In this document: piece after piece, positions 22,266-32,874 of the stretch
Layout of the letters: the number at the start of each line of letters is the position of its first letter
Position numbering within the stretch: the stretch's first letter is position 1
Assembly: GCF_003597395.2 (NCBI RefSeq)
Contig: NC_133778.1
Coordinates: 24,923,946-24,987,945, forward strand
Source: Chelonoidis abingdonii
Lineage: Eukaryota > Chordata > Testudines > Testudinidae
Direction: 5' to 3'
DNA length: 64,000 nt
Made by a program: the position numbers and the translations under genes
Notes under the pieces: generated by a model
What the model saw: only the letters and a program-made list of their open reading frames with translations
Databases searched by the model: none
What the model was told of the DNA's origin: nothing

Positions 22266-22520
22266 CAGTGGGACTCTGCTTTTTTTTCTTTCTCTCTGCC
22301 AGCTGGGACTCCGCACTGTGCCGGCGGGACTCTGCTTTTTTTCTTTTTTGCTCCACCAGCGGGACTCCCCCGTCCCCCATGTGTCCCGATATTTTCTTCA
22401 TCCCATCTGGTCATCCTAGCTACATTTGACCTCAGTGCAGCTATGCTGATTTGCATCATTTGAGCATCGGGCCTGATTGACTACAGTGGAGTTACTCCCA
22501 TTTACAGTAGGGCTGAATCT
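22035..22520. repeat. Older palindromic repeat split by a younger element
   Basis: Removing the element at 22083-22418 and one copy of gctacatt joins ccagatccttagctggtgta on the left to tgacctcagtgcagctatgc on the right. The result is a palindromic repeat of the cagatcctcagctggtgt type, with an inverted right arm (gctatgctgatttgcatcat). A gactacagtggagttactcc motif follows. Confidence 0.6.
22083..22418. mobile_element. Palindromic 'tagggtgaccagatg' hAT-like MITE
   Basis: The termini tagggtgaccagatg and catctggtcatccta are inverted copies with one mismatch in 15. The flanks carry an identical 8-mer, gctacatt (22075-22082 and 22419-22426). The interior contains gggactgtcctgatttttag, a (tc)n tract at 22235-22261, and four recurrences of a gggactctgct-like word. 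There is no transposase. A related 122-bp copy lies at 27073-27194. The 110-codon frames here are produced by the CT tract and the GC-rich repeats and are not genes. Confidence 0.85.
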
Positions 22521-22839
22521 GGTCCCATATATTTCCAAAGACTATTACGCTATTACCCACATCACAGTTGCATCAATGAGCATTGATTTCAGCTTGTCAC
22601 TTTTCAGATGGCACATATCATCTCAGAATTTTGGAATTTTGATCCACTTTTGTTGTTTCAAACCTTTCCAAAATAATTATGTTTGTATGAAAACGAGCAC
22701 TTCAGAACCAAAAGAGATTTAAGTGTGAACAAACACAATGAGTTTGACAAACAATTTTTGAAATGTTGAATGTTCCACTTTTTAAGCTATCTGCTGCTAG
22801 ACTCTTGTGTAATGTATCAGCAGCAGGATCCTGTTAAGT

Positions 22840-23055
22840 ACTACTGTTTGGAAGGAATAATCAATTGCACAAATACCAAATGGGAATGGACTGCCTAGGA
22901 AGGAGTACTGCAAAAAAGGAACTGGCGGTTATAGTGGCTAAATATGAATCAACAATATAATGCTTTTGCTAAAAAAGTCAACAGCATTCTGGGATGTACT
23001 AGTAGGAGTATTGAAATCAAGACACAAGAATTAATTCTTTCACTCTGCTCAGCAT
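22840..23055 (+). mobile_element. CR1 LINE fragment
   Basis: The segment carries the CR1 C-terminal ORF2 stretch: caaataccaaatgggaatgg, actgcctaggaaggagtact, gctaaatatgaatcaaca and cattctgggatgtactagta. It is truncated at both sides and frame-broken. Confidence 0.8.
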
Positions 23056-23059
23056 TGCT

Positions 23060-24115
23060 ATTTAGGTGCCTAAAGAAAGAGTTAGGTACTTTACTATAAA
23101 CACCCCAAGTTTGAACATTTGGCCTCAATACTTACTCTTTGCTGCAGATTTTATCATCTAGAACTGTATTTATGTTTAACTGTTTCCCCCTGACAATTGC
23201 TAGTGGTCCATTTATTTATAATAAACATGGGACCAGCCATCATGCTAAGATCCTCACTCCCTTGAAATTTGCAAATCTTGCATCTAAATTCTGTATAACA
23301 GGCCTGAACTCAAAGCATGGATAGAAAGAACCTCAACTTAAAAAGTTTTCTTCTGGATTTCAATTTAAGCTAATTTGTAGTGTGTTGTAGAAACATTCTC
23401 TGGGAGGCTACAATGGCTTTGGACTTTGTCCACCCTGTTTCCACACCCCTTTCTACAACCTTCAGTCTCTCAGGGCCTTCAGGGAACACAGTAAGGCTCA
23501 TCTCCGCCCCCCCCCCCCATTTCTCTCCCAACCCCAGCATTTGAAAATGGAACTGTGGGAGAGGGGAATTTGGAAGGGAGGGAAATGAGAATTATGTGAT
23601 CTTTTTAATTTGTCCGGTTTGTTGGCAGTGAACAATATTAGTTTGTAATGAAGCACTTTAGCTGAGGGTGGGCATTATGTTATTGTATTTAAAAATTATG
23701 TCAAGGGCTCCTACACTGTGACACTCTATTTTTAGCATTTGTATAAATCTAAATTAATAGCTAATACAAATAAATACTGGTGTTAACTGGTGTTTTGTAA
23801 GTGTCATGGTGGAAAGTGGACCTTTAGGAGAGATTTGAATGATGAGAGGGTAGTAGCCTGTATGCTAGCCACTCTTGGCAAAATTAGTAAGAAGATACAA
23901 CAATGTCCAGCAGCTTTTCTCCAACATAAGCGGCATTCACTCTCTATCCAGAAATCAGAAATTCACAAACATGCTGGGTATCTTCTCCTCCCCATATACA
24001 GAGGGTGCCATAAAAACATTCATCTCTCATCAGCGACTGCAGAACGATGGTGTTTCCTTTTCTAAGTACCGGAAGAGATGTTACTGCAGGTACTTGATGA
24101 GAAGAATGGGGTGTG
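23060..24115. other. Mostly unannotated DNA; homopolymer C run
   Basis: A run of about 14 C residues lies at 23504-23518. A ggtgcctaaagaaagagtta word near 23070 resembles the 'gtgcctaa' repeat family found near 61.1 kb. Nothing else is recognisable. Confidence 0.4.
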
Positions 24116-24124
24116 GGAAAGCAG

Positions 24125-24385
24125 GGAGATCTTTTGGTTAGGTTACTGTTTTGGGACTCAGAAGATTGGGATTAAATTCCCAGCACAGCCACCAACTTCC
24201 TGTGATCTTGGGAAAGTTATTTAATCCCTCTGTGTTCCCCACGTGTAACATGGGGATAAAACTACTTTTGTCTGAGGTCTTCAAGGCAGTGACTGTCTCA
24301 GGCTATACGTTTGTACAGTGCCTAGTACAACGGGACCCTGATCTTGATGGGAGCCTCTAGGTGCACCTGTAATATAATAATACAA
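24125..24385 (+). repeat. MIR SINE remnant
   Basis: Forward MIR sequence: a tRNA-related 5' part (ggttaggttactgttttggg, actcagaagattggg), then the core cttgggaaagttatttaatc, ctctgtgttccccacgtgta and acatggggataaaacta. The 3' part (tgtacagtgcctagtacaac) is L2-related. The unusually complete length suggests a full-length ancient copy. Confidence 0.85.
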
Positions 24386-24389
24386 AATA

Positions 24390-24775
24390 GAACCAATATA
24401 GCGTGTTTAAACATGCTCACTGTATAGGTACAATGATCTTTGACATTAAGAAGAGTGGTAACAATAGTTACAATCTGAGTTCAGATTATAGGCTGTCACT
24501 TTAAATTTCAGCCTTTTTGCCCTGGCCCTGCTTGCAAGCTAGAGGACTCTGCAGAGAAGCATGCAATCTGCGGATAACACGGTCAGTGTGCAGCCAGCCA
24601 GCTGAGAGTAAGGTGGGGTGAGGTGTTCCTCTCTGTTTTAGGGAGCAGCCTACCTTTTCTCTTTCTGGTTTTGGATCCTTGTATGTTATAGTTCTAACTC
24701 TGAAGAACTAAAGTAGTGTTACATTGCAACCTTCCAGCAAGAGTATATTATGTTTTTATCTAATATCTTTGTGTG
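24390..24775. other. Unannotated DNA
   Basis: No recognised feature. Confidence 0.4.
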
Positions 24776-24779
24776 TATG

Positions 24780-24885
24780 CTGTACACATAACACACACAG
24801 CCAGTTAGTGTGTGGCAGGCTAGTGTGTGGTGCATTCACACCCTTGCTTGCTGTGCACTTTGTCGCTGTGTAGACAAGCCCTTAG
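24780..24885. repeat. Right-end fragment of a 'gcttgtctacac' DNA element
   Basis: The segment ends gctgtgtagacaagccctta, which is the inverted form of the taagggcttgtctgcac left end of the element at 39608. Upstream are gccagttagtgtgtgg and gtgcattcacaccc words. The left terminus is lost or unrecognised. Confidence 0.5.
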
Positions 24886-24889
24886 CTCT

Positions 24890-26635
24890 TTATCTAAAGC
24901 TTTTTATTTTCAAAGTATTTTTTAAAAATTTGGCCATATAGAGGGAACAAATGAAGCCGTAGGCAGACCAGAGAGCTAACTATTATAGTTAAACTCGGGG
25001 AAACAATATATGGATATGCTAGAAGACACAGGCAAAGATAAAAACCTTGCCAACAAAATGTTCAATGAAAGTAGCAAAATAGACTAAACACTCTTTCAGG
25101 TTGTGTTAATTCTAATAGTCTCTTAAAAACAAAACAAAAACAACCATTCAGAATACAAACAGGAAAAAGGCTAAGAGCATGATCAAGTATTCAAAGCCAG
25201 TGTGTGGAACAAATAGGTAAGTACTCTAAGGGATACATTTACCAAGCAATGAGTGGGAGGTACATACAGAAAAATCTCATCAAAAAATAATGGAACTTGC
25301 ACATGCACTCTTTGGAAATATAGCTAATAAGCTATAAGGGCCAGCTAACCATGTCCCCAGTTCTTTGCAATCAGTCAGCAAATTTTTAGCAATTCTTAGT
25401 TCCATAATTAATTTAGTTTAATGGTTTGCTTGATTCATGTTGAATTTCTGTTGTGAGTTTTACCATAATTAAATATTTCTCTCTAAGCAGGTCTGCAACA
25501 TGAACAGAACATAGCACTTCTATATACATCAAATATTTCATAATGCTCCATAGAACTATATACTTTCACTACACTTGCTACAAACCCCATCTCACTCAGC
25601 AGGCTAAAAAATTAAACTCCATAGGGGGATGAAAAATAAGAGCAATACTTGATAGTAATAAGAGATGAGAGCTAGTCCAGACGTGAACAAATTCTGACAC
25701 TTCTAGTATGAAGAAAATATACTATTACAAAAGAAGTGTCAGAGGTAGTTTCAGAAAGCAAGCAACAAAACAAAATTAACAGCACAGGATATGAATTTGT
25801 TATTGCAATCATGGTATTATTGTATGGCTTCCTAAACTCATTTGTTGTTACCTGATGATGAGAAAAAAAAAACTATCTCTAGCATGTCACCTTTCATTAA
25901 AACTGTGTTCGTCTGAGATTTTGTTATTTGCAGTTGCTCATCTGTTAAATTAGAAGTTTTAATTCTTCACAGTTTGTCACCTTTTTAATTCCAGTCTGTT
26001 GACACGTACTTTTCTATAATGTAGAAAAGGTTAAAAATGAAATTTAAAAGAAAATTAGCTGATATTGAAGGCTCCCAAAGAAAGCTTTGGTTTTTTTGCC
26101 ACTAAAACTGTTTTTCAAGACTACATGTGAAGTGAGTTTGGGAGGCTCAGCTAACTGGAAACCAATGGACATTTCCACTATGATATCACAGTTCTAAATA
26201 ACTGACAACTTTGTGTTCAGGGAACCACTTCTAGGGAATAGAACATATTTTAGGAACATTCAAAACTAGATTTTACCTTTAAGACTCAGTCTGTTTGAAG
26301 GGTTGGTATGAATCTGTACTACCCCAGGGAAGCACTGGGAAGTATTGTGATATTTGGGCGTGCAAGCATACTCCCACTGTGCATGTAGGGGCAGAGTCAT
26401 GGTTCTGATGCCTCCTTGGGAAATTAGTCCAAGGGTGATAGGCAGCAACTTGGTGGAAGCCCTTGTGCTCCCTTTAGGTGGGCTGTGCAAGGTGGAGGGA
26501 TGGTCCTTATTACCGCCTCCCTCCCCACAGCTGATTGGCTGTATTGGGTGTGAGTTGGAGTCAAGATTTATCCATAAGAGTCACTTAGCTTTGGTGTGCT
26601 GCACACGCTGTTGTCTAAAGATGCATGAAGGAAAT
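24890..26635. other. Unannotated AT-rich unique DNA
   Basis: About 1.7 kb without a supported gene or repeat. The frames at 26266-26716 overlap on both strands and show no domain. Confidence 0.45.
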
Positions 26636-26639
26636 ATGG

Positions 26640-26745
26640 GTTCCTTCTGTGTCTGTACAGCACCTAGAATAAAGGGGTCTTGGACCATGACTAGGGCTCC
26701 TGGATGTTACAAATAATAGGTGTTAGGGAATACAAATAATAAATA
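26640..26745 (+). repeat. MIR/L2-type 3' tail fragment
   Basis: The segment contains tgtgtctgtacagcacctag, then aataaaggggtcttggacca and a tail of taataaataatatg. It matches the tails at about 10100 and 24310, which share the tgtacag(t/c)(g/a)cctag words. Only the 3' end is present. Confidence 0.6.
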
Positions 26746-27072
26746 ATATGTGAATTACTGGACCTTGAAATCCCATATATTTTGGGACCACTATGCTGCC
26801 TGCACTCTAGTGAGGTGTACTCTGTGGTAGCATTTGAAACTTTAGAAGCTTCAGGTTAAAATGCATCTTTCAAAAGAGTTACTCTTCAAAGAGTCATTCA
26901 AAACTGAAAAGGAAGCTTTGACCACGACCATTCCCTCCACAATACACTGAGTCCAACCCGGAGATTATAAATAGTTCCCTAGTGGCCACTTCTGAAGCTT
27001 TAGTTTTCTTAAAGAAAACCTCGTAGAGCAGAGGTGGACAAACTACACTCCGCAGGCCACATCCGGCCTGCG

Positions 27073-27194
27073 TAGGTGACCAGACAGCAAATGTGAAAAA
27101 CCAGGATGGGGGTGGGGGATAATAGGAGCCTATATAAGAAAAAGACCCCAAAATTGGGACTGTCTCTATAGAATTGGGACTTCTGGTCACCCTA
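27073..27194. mobile_element. Nested 'taggtgaccag' MITE, 122 bp
   Basis: The ends taggtgaccagac and ttctggtcacccta are inverted copies. The flanks ggcctgcg (27065-27072) and ggcccacg (27195-27202) match at 6 of 8 positions; the differences are transitions and include one at a CpG. The internal aaaaattgggactgtctct-type words match the family member at 22083-22418. It inserted into the subterminal region of the host element at 27029-28046 and is therefore the younger of the two. Confidence 0.75.
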
Positions 27195-27479
27195 GGCCCA
27201 CGGGACCCTCCTGCCTAGCCCCTGAGCTCCTGTCCCAGGAGGCTAGCCCCCAGCCCCTCCCCCACAGCCTCAGCTTGCTTTACTTCCAGCATAATGCTCT
27301 GGGTGGTGGGGCTGTGAGCTCCTGGGGCAGCGCAGTTGCAGATCCCAGCCTGACCTGGTAGTCTGTGCTGTGTGGTGGAGATGGCGTGGGCTGGCTCCAG
27401 CCGGGTGGCGCAGCTGCCTGTCCTGGTGCTCTGGGCAGTCCAGTTGTAGCACCGCCAGCCACCAGTGCTTCAGGCATTG

Positions 27480-27930
27480 TGGTAAGGGGGCATGGAGCAG
27501 AGCAGGTTCAATAGAGGGCAAGGGAGTTTGGGGTGGTGGTCAAGGGGTGGGGGTGTGGATGGGGGGGGCAGTCAGAAGGCAGGGAACAGGGGGGTTGAAT
27601 GGGGGCAGGGGTTTCCAGGGGGCAGTAAGGGAGAAGAGGTGGTTGGATGGGGCAGGGGTCCCCAGTGGGCAGTAGGAATGAGAGAAGGGATTGGATGGGG
27701 TGACAGGGGGCAGTCAGGGGCAGGGGTTCTGCATGCAGTCAGGGAGAAGGGGTGGTTGGATGGGGCAGGGATCCCTTGGTGGGGAGTCAGGAATGAGAGG
27801 AAAGGTTGGATGGGGTGGCAGGGGCAGTCAGGGATGGGGTTTCTGGTAGCTGTTGGGGGTTGAGGGCTTGGATGGGACAGGAGTCCTGGGGGGGCCGTCA
27901 GGGGGTGAGAAGCAGGTGGGGTCAGTTAGG
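27480..27930 (+). repeat. G-rich imperfect minisatellite
   Basis: Imperfect units with words such as gggggcagtcag, gggagaag.ggtggttgga, tggggcaggg.tcccc and gaatgagag recur at a spacing of roughly 50-120 bases. The strand is extremely G-rich, with many runs of three or more G. It is the variable interior of the surrounding hAT-like element. Confidence 0.75.
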
Positions 27931-28054
27931 GGGCAGGGCCGGGCTATGCCTGGCTGTTTGGGGAGGAACAGCTTCTGCTAACTAGCCCTCCATATAATTT
28001 TGGAGACGCGATGTGGCCCTCAGACCAAAAAGTTTGCCTGCCCCTGCCTTAGAG

Positions 28055-29020
28055 CATAAACAAAACTAAAATAACCTTTGACAAGGAAGAAAAGAACCAA
28101 AACAATCAAAGCTTCCCATAGCCTCCAAAAGAAGCTGAATTGACTTGCTGCAGGCTGCTATTTTAGATTTCTTCTATCTGAGGAGGGAAATCAACATGAC
28201 CATATCAAAAGCATAAAAGGCTGTGTTCTAAAGAGCCTTTGTTTATGGGCAATGTTCAAACAGGTATTTAGAAGCTAAATTTAGTTTTTTAAAGCTTCAA
28301 ATTGGCCCACAGAAATTCCATCATTAGAAGAAAATAACCCAAAATGGCGGTGTGAATTTTAGGTCATTTTAAAATCTTGCTACTTTTCCTGCAGATTTGC
28401 CACATTTTCAAGTGATGGCTATTGTATACATCTACATTTTCCAGGTCATGGCACTTTTCAATATCCATGGAACAATATGGTGTTATAGTTAATGTTCTCA
28501 GATACAAAAAATGTTCAATGTTTTTCAATGTCCAAAATCTCAGATTCTTATCCAAACCTCCTGAGTCTGCAAAAGAAGACTGGAAATTCCTCAGCAATAA
28601 GCTTTCTCTTGAAGTTTCTGATCTTTCCTGCTACCCACTGAACTGGAAATGCTGCCAGAGCAGTTTGTCGCATGAGATTTCATTGCTTAAACTTCCTGTC
28701 CTTGTTGGAAATAGAGAGCACAGTAAAATAGGGCACAAAACTATTTTCAAACCCAAAAATTAAATATTAAGAAGAGGGCCACTTCAATTGTTCAGTTTAA
28801 GCAAACTTGTTTGCACTTCATTGGTTACTACAAGATTTGATACAGGAATGGTGAAATTTCTGGGGGTCACTGATATACCATATTTATATTTATTAAGAAA
28901 TTATTGATGTGTGTGTGAGAGAGAAAGCTTCAATCCCCCAACAATCACCCTTCTCAGTTCAACCCTAAATCAATATTTTTAAATGGCTTTATCCCTTACA
29001 GTGGAAAGCTTCAAAATTTA
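28055..29020. other. Unannotated AT-rich DNA
   Basis: No gene or repeat is recognisable. The two frames at 28364-28763 lie on opposite strands and neither shows a domain. Confidence 0.45.
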
Positions 29021-29024
29021 ATGA

Positions 29025-29103
29025 TCTGTAACACACAGGAAGTCAGAGTAGATGATTTACTGTCTCTTCTGCTCTTAAACACTATTAATCTATGAATCCT
29101 GCA
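29025..29103 (+). repeat. CR1-like LINE 3' tail
   Basis: The sequence ggaagtcagagtagatgatt, then ctgtctcttctgctctta and a terminal attaatctatgaatcc match the 3' terminus common to CR1-type LINEs (a 'cagactagatgat...cccttctggcct' pattern). Only the last about 80 bases are present. Confidence 0.6.
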
Positions 29104-29104
29104 A

Positions 29105-29985
29105 AGGTATCTACTGCTTATAGGCTTCAGTGGGAACTCCATGTAGGATTATATGTGCAGGATAAAGGACCTTGATATAAATGGGGAAAAAAGGCTTCTT
29201 CAAGTAAAATCAAAGAGAAGACACAGGTTAAATAAAGTCAAGGAAAAGGGACCCTCTTAAACCAGAGCGTTCTAGCAACTGTATAGGCAGTTTAGTAGAA
29301 TTAATGGTCTAATGGGTCTGATCTGCTATATGGCAAATCTTGTTTTCCCACGGCATTATAATGTGTGATCACAGATGGAAGAGTTAACACAAAAAATATC
29401 TACCCTATCAACTTTTATCTTGTCTTTTCAGATATGAAGTGGACAAAGTGAGGTTATTGTGTTTCCAAAAGAAATATTCATTCAACTTAGGAAAAGAAGG
29501 GAACATTGTAGAACATCTGGGACCGAAAGAAAGTTTAGCTTTATTGTTATACCTCAAGCAATAGGAGTTGGAAATAACCATCAAACATTTAAGGTATTGT
29601 TGTGTAGATTCCATTGAAGACTGATTCAGATAAGAAGGAATAATCTCCGAAAGCCAATGTAAACGTATTTCTTAGCTCCCCTTTAGATGTTCAGGGTAGG
29701 AAAAGGAGCTTCAAACTGTAATGGGTTAGAACTGAAATACCAGACCAAATGGAATAATCAAATGAATAGTTGTTTGAAAAAAAATACTAAAATTATGAAT
29801 TCCTGGTAATGCTCCAAGTTTGGTCTCAGCAGAGTATAGCACAATTTCCCAAGCTGCATGAAACACATATGCAGTGAGAGGGGAGAAGATAAGAATAAGG
29901 TGATGAGAATGAATATGGTTGTTTCTTAACTGAACTGAAGCAGGCCAGGAGGAAATGGGAATAGAACTTGAAGAGATTGGATCAC
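29105..29985. other. Unannotated DNA
   Basis: No supported feature. A ggcttcagtgggaactcc word at about 29124 may be a fragment of the short palindromic repeat family. Open frames show no domain. Confidence 0.4.
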
Positions 29986-29989
29986 ACAA

Positions 29990-30142
29990 TAATTGTCCTG
30001 TTCTGTTCATTCCCTCTGAAACATCTGGCACTGGTCACTGTCAGAAGACAGGATACAGGGCTAGATGGACCACTGGTGTGATCCAGTATGGCCAATTGTA
30101 TGTTCCACTGGTGTGATCCAGTATGGCCGTTCTTATGTTCTT
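29990..30142 (+). mobile_element. CR1/L3-like LINE 3' tail with internal duplication
   Basis: The sequence gaaacatctggcactggtca, ctgtcagaagacaggataca and gggctagatggaccactgg is the forward version of the family seen on the minus strand at 13435-13685. A 24-base word is duplicated in tandem: ccactggtgtgatccagt... occupies 30070-30093 and again 30105-30128, with an 11-base spacer and no mismatches. The 3' end is ttcttatgttc. Confidence 0.75.
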
Positions 30143-30144
30143 TT

Positions 30145-31655
30145 TTATCACAATATCCTTCCACTGATTTACAGAACATGCCCATTGACTAGAATCCCAA
30201 AAGAACCTAGAGGACAATTCCATTATGAATAAGAAGAGTGAAACAGACAGAAACTGACAGAGAGCTTGTCTGCATGCAGAAATTTGTACCAATGCTGTAC
30301 CAATTTAAACTGCTTCAACATTGTATATTGACACTCTTACAATGATTAATCCTGTTTAATGGGGGAAGGTTAAATCCATAAAAACAATTTTAATCTGATG
30401 TACCTAAAATTAAGTATATAACTCATGAGTGTGAAGGTGCTACTGCACACACACAAAAAAAATACTGTGAAGGTACAGTAGAAAAACTTCTTATACCTAG
30501 TGAATATTGTGAATTCTTTCTTAGTCAATACTGTGATTTTTTTTCTCTTTCATAATGAAGGATCATTTTACCTAAGGACACCTATTTGTCATAATTAGAG
30601 AATTAGTTCTGTGCCACTTTCATCAGCTACATTATGAATTGCCCACAGACAGCTGGACAGATTTGGCCCAGAAGTGTTTCAACATGTACAGAATTTGTGT
30701 CAGTAGTAGCCAGCCACCAGCCAGATATTTTCCACTCACACTGCTTTAAAAAAAATCATTGGCAGTAGTAAGAATAATAAACTTCTCCCATAACATGCTT
30801 GAAAAAATAGAAAAAATATAAACTTCTTTGTGATAGGTAACAAATAATTTCATTTTACAGTGCTTTAAAGATGATGTACAGTAGTTTGAATGAAGAAGTA
30901 GTGAGAAAGCACACAGATAAAATAAGAAGAACTTTCCCATACCTCAGGGAGTACCTAAGATCTGCTATAAAAACAGAGTATGGAATGTATAATGAAAAAT
31001 GTCTTTTGTGATAATGGCAAAGTGATTATAGCATTTGCTTCTCTAGTGGCTTAAATTTCTCCCTACTAGCTTACTAGAGAAGTACTGGAACAATATAAAG
31101 TTAATGGGAAAGTTGGTTTACCCCAATTTTGATATTGTCCCTTTCCTTTGCTTTTGAATTGAAGTCAGAGTTTCCATATTTCCATATATTCTTATTTAAA
31201 TATGCATAATACTTACATGTATTTTTATTTTTAATAGTCCTTGGCATAAAATAACCATTAACTGATGAGGTTAAACAAACAGGTTTCCATATGGCAGATT
31301 ACTCTTATTTTTATTTTATTTACTTTATTTAGATTTTAAAATAATAAAAAGATGCCCATCCAAGGCTTTAGGCACCATAAAACATGATTACTAATACAAT
31401 AAAATCTCATCAGTATTAAAGTAATCATTTCAACAGGAACTCAGCCAGCCAGCCAGCCAGCCACCTACAGAGTCTCCTTCCCAACCCCTTAGCTGTTGTG
31501 GGAAGCATACTTTCAGTCATCTCCCAAAACTCCCTCAAATAGATATCTTTTGTAGCAGGTCCTGACGTTCACCAACTTAGTGGTGTTTTAGATTGATAAT
31601 TTCCATAGCATTGGAGGTCCCACAGAGAATGCCTTGCTCGTCACCTTTTCTTGCA
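30145..31655. other. Mostly unannotated AT-rich DNA
   Basis: A gcttgtctgcatgcagaa word at about 30265 followed by gtaccaatgctgtaccaatt looks like the left end of a 'gcttgtctacac' DNA element. A (cagc)n run lies at 31441-31463. The stretch 31290-31430 might be a LINE 3' tail on the minus strand but cannot be assigned. Nothing else is supported. Confidence 0.4.
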
Positions 31656-31684
31656 TAACAAAGAGAATCCAGCTCAGGGTCATA

Positions 31685-31800
31685 ATTGTCCACTGTCTTG
31701 TATCTTCCTGTGAGACAACATGTATTGGCCATTGTCAAGACAAGACACTGGAGTAGACAAACCAGTGGTCTTATATGATATGACAGTTTCTATGCTATAT
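31685..31800 (+). repeat. Diverged CR1/L3-like LINE 3' tail
   Basis: The words tattggccattgtcaagaca, agacactggagtagacaaac and cagtggtcttatatgatatg line up in order with the tail at 29990-30142 (ggcactggtcactgtcag, gctagatggaccactgg, tgatccagtatgg). It is more diverged and therefore probably older. Confidence 0.55.
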
Positions 31801-31804
31801 TTAT

Positions 31805-32465
31805 GCCCTAATTTATGTTGTTGACTCTGGCCAGGCTTGACATCTCAAGATAAGCTAGAGGAGTTGGCAGAGATTATGGCAGGGTACAGGGGAGTACGCT
31901 TGGACATCCTCACTCAAATACTCAGAGCTAGTTTGTTGGTTTAGGGGTTGAGAAGGTGCTTTCCCCTGGCAATACGCAGACCTAGCTACTGGTTTTCTCC
32001 CCATCTTCTGGAGCACCATAAAGGAGGAGAAATTCATATTCTGTGTGGCTGGGGTGGGAGAGTGTTATAATTTGAGAGTGGTGAGTGTTTGGTCCAGGGC
32101 TACAGCATCTTTGTTTTGAAGCCTATCAGGCAGTTAGCAATAGGGATTTATTTGTCACAGGAATTTGTGCTTTAGGAGTATATACATAGGGCTCAGGGCC
32201 TATAATTCCAAAGTCTGAGATTAGATTTTGGAGAACTATTAAGGCTAAGGCCGATAATGGTTTGTACCTCTGACAGTAGACCATACTGACATGCATAGGT
32301 ATAATGCAACATCCACAGATAAACTGTTTGTGGCAAAGGGTGTGGGTAGTGAGTTGTCTATCAGGCTTCAAGGCTTAGAGCTGACTATGAAACAAAAAAG
32401 GATTAGGACCATAGGCTATTCCTAGGCTAAGTGTTTGCGGTATACTAAGGTAAATAATCAAGGGG
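31805..32465. other. Unannotated DNA
   Basis: No recognised gene or repeat. Confidence 0.4.
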
Positions 32466-32467
32466 TT

Positions 32468-32542
32468 GACCCATAGTCCATCAAAGTCAACAAGTGTCTT
32501 TCCACTGACTTCAGTAGCTCTTGGATCAAGTCCTTAAGTCAT
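32468..32542. repeat. Short palindromic repeat, 'ttggatcaagtcc' type
   Basis: The segment carries gacccatagtccatcaaagt, then tttccactgacttcagtagc and ttggatcaagtcc. It matches in order the copies at 36.5, 43.15 and 44.25 kb (ccatt..., ttcaatgggctttggatcagg). Non-coding. Confidence 0.5.
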
Positions 32543-32689
32543 GGCTGGAAGACTTACCACCATCATATGGTGCTGAAGGATTTATTTTCAATGCCAGCCA
32601 GTGCCACTATAAGGGTTTATTATCACTGTCAGCAATGCTATTATAATCAGAAATGGGAAATGTCTACTAGAACACCCTATGCATCGCCT

Positions 32690-32870
32690 TGGCAATAACC
32701 TTTACACTTGTGTTCTTGAGTGCTTTGTCCAGTCTATTTTTAAATGATTCAAGGAAGGGAGTTTCCACCACTTCCCTTAGAGAACTAGTCCACAGTCAAA
32801 GATCCTTTCAGTTAGTGATAATACCTACAGACTATTTTATATTACATTAGATGTTAAATTTTTGTTTTTG
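32690..32870 (-). mobile_element. CR1/L3-like LINE fragment
   Basis: The plus strand reads gagtgctttgtccagtctat, ttttaaatgattcaagg, gagtttccaccacttccctt and agagaactagtccacag. These are the reverse complement of the LINE ORF2 C-terminal region that encodes the 'lV...g.e.w.snpi' tail seen as gggaggtggtggaatctcc in the forward CR1 at 21190. Heavily decayed. Confidence 0.55.
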
Positions 32871-32874
32871 AACT

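Larger units (their letters stand above)
27029..28046. mobile_element. hAT-like element carrying a G-rich minisatellite and a nested MITE
   Basis: The left end cagaggtggacaaactac and the right end agtttgcctgcccctg are inverted. The flanks tcgtagag (27021-27028) and ccttagag (28047-28054) match at 6 of 8 positions, consistent with a decayed 8-bp duplication. The subterminal words ggccacatccggcctgcg and gatgtggccctcagacc are also inverted copies. It contains a nested MITE (27073-27194) and a G-rich tandem region (27480-27930). No transposase is seen. The 98-123-codon frames inside are compositional. Confidence 0.75.

Noticed and set aside
22087..22463. 110-codon frames with Leu/Ser or Arg/Glu repeats
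   Set aside because: Translation of the (tc)n tract and GC-rich words inside the MITE at 22083-22418.
31441..31463. (cagc)n run considered as a CRISPR-like or regulatory repeat
   Set aside because: A 4-bp simple repeat with no spacers; ordinary microsatellite in vertebrate DNA.
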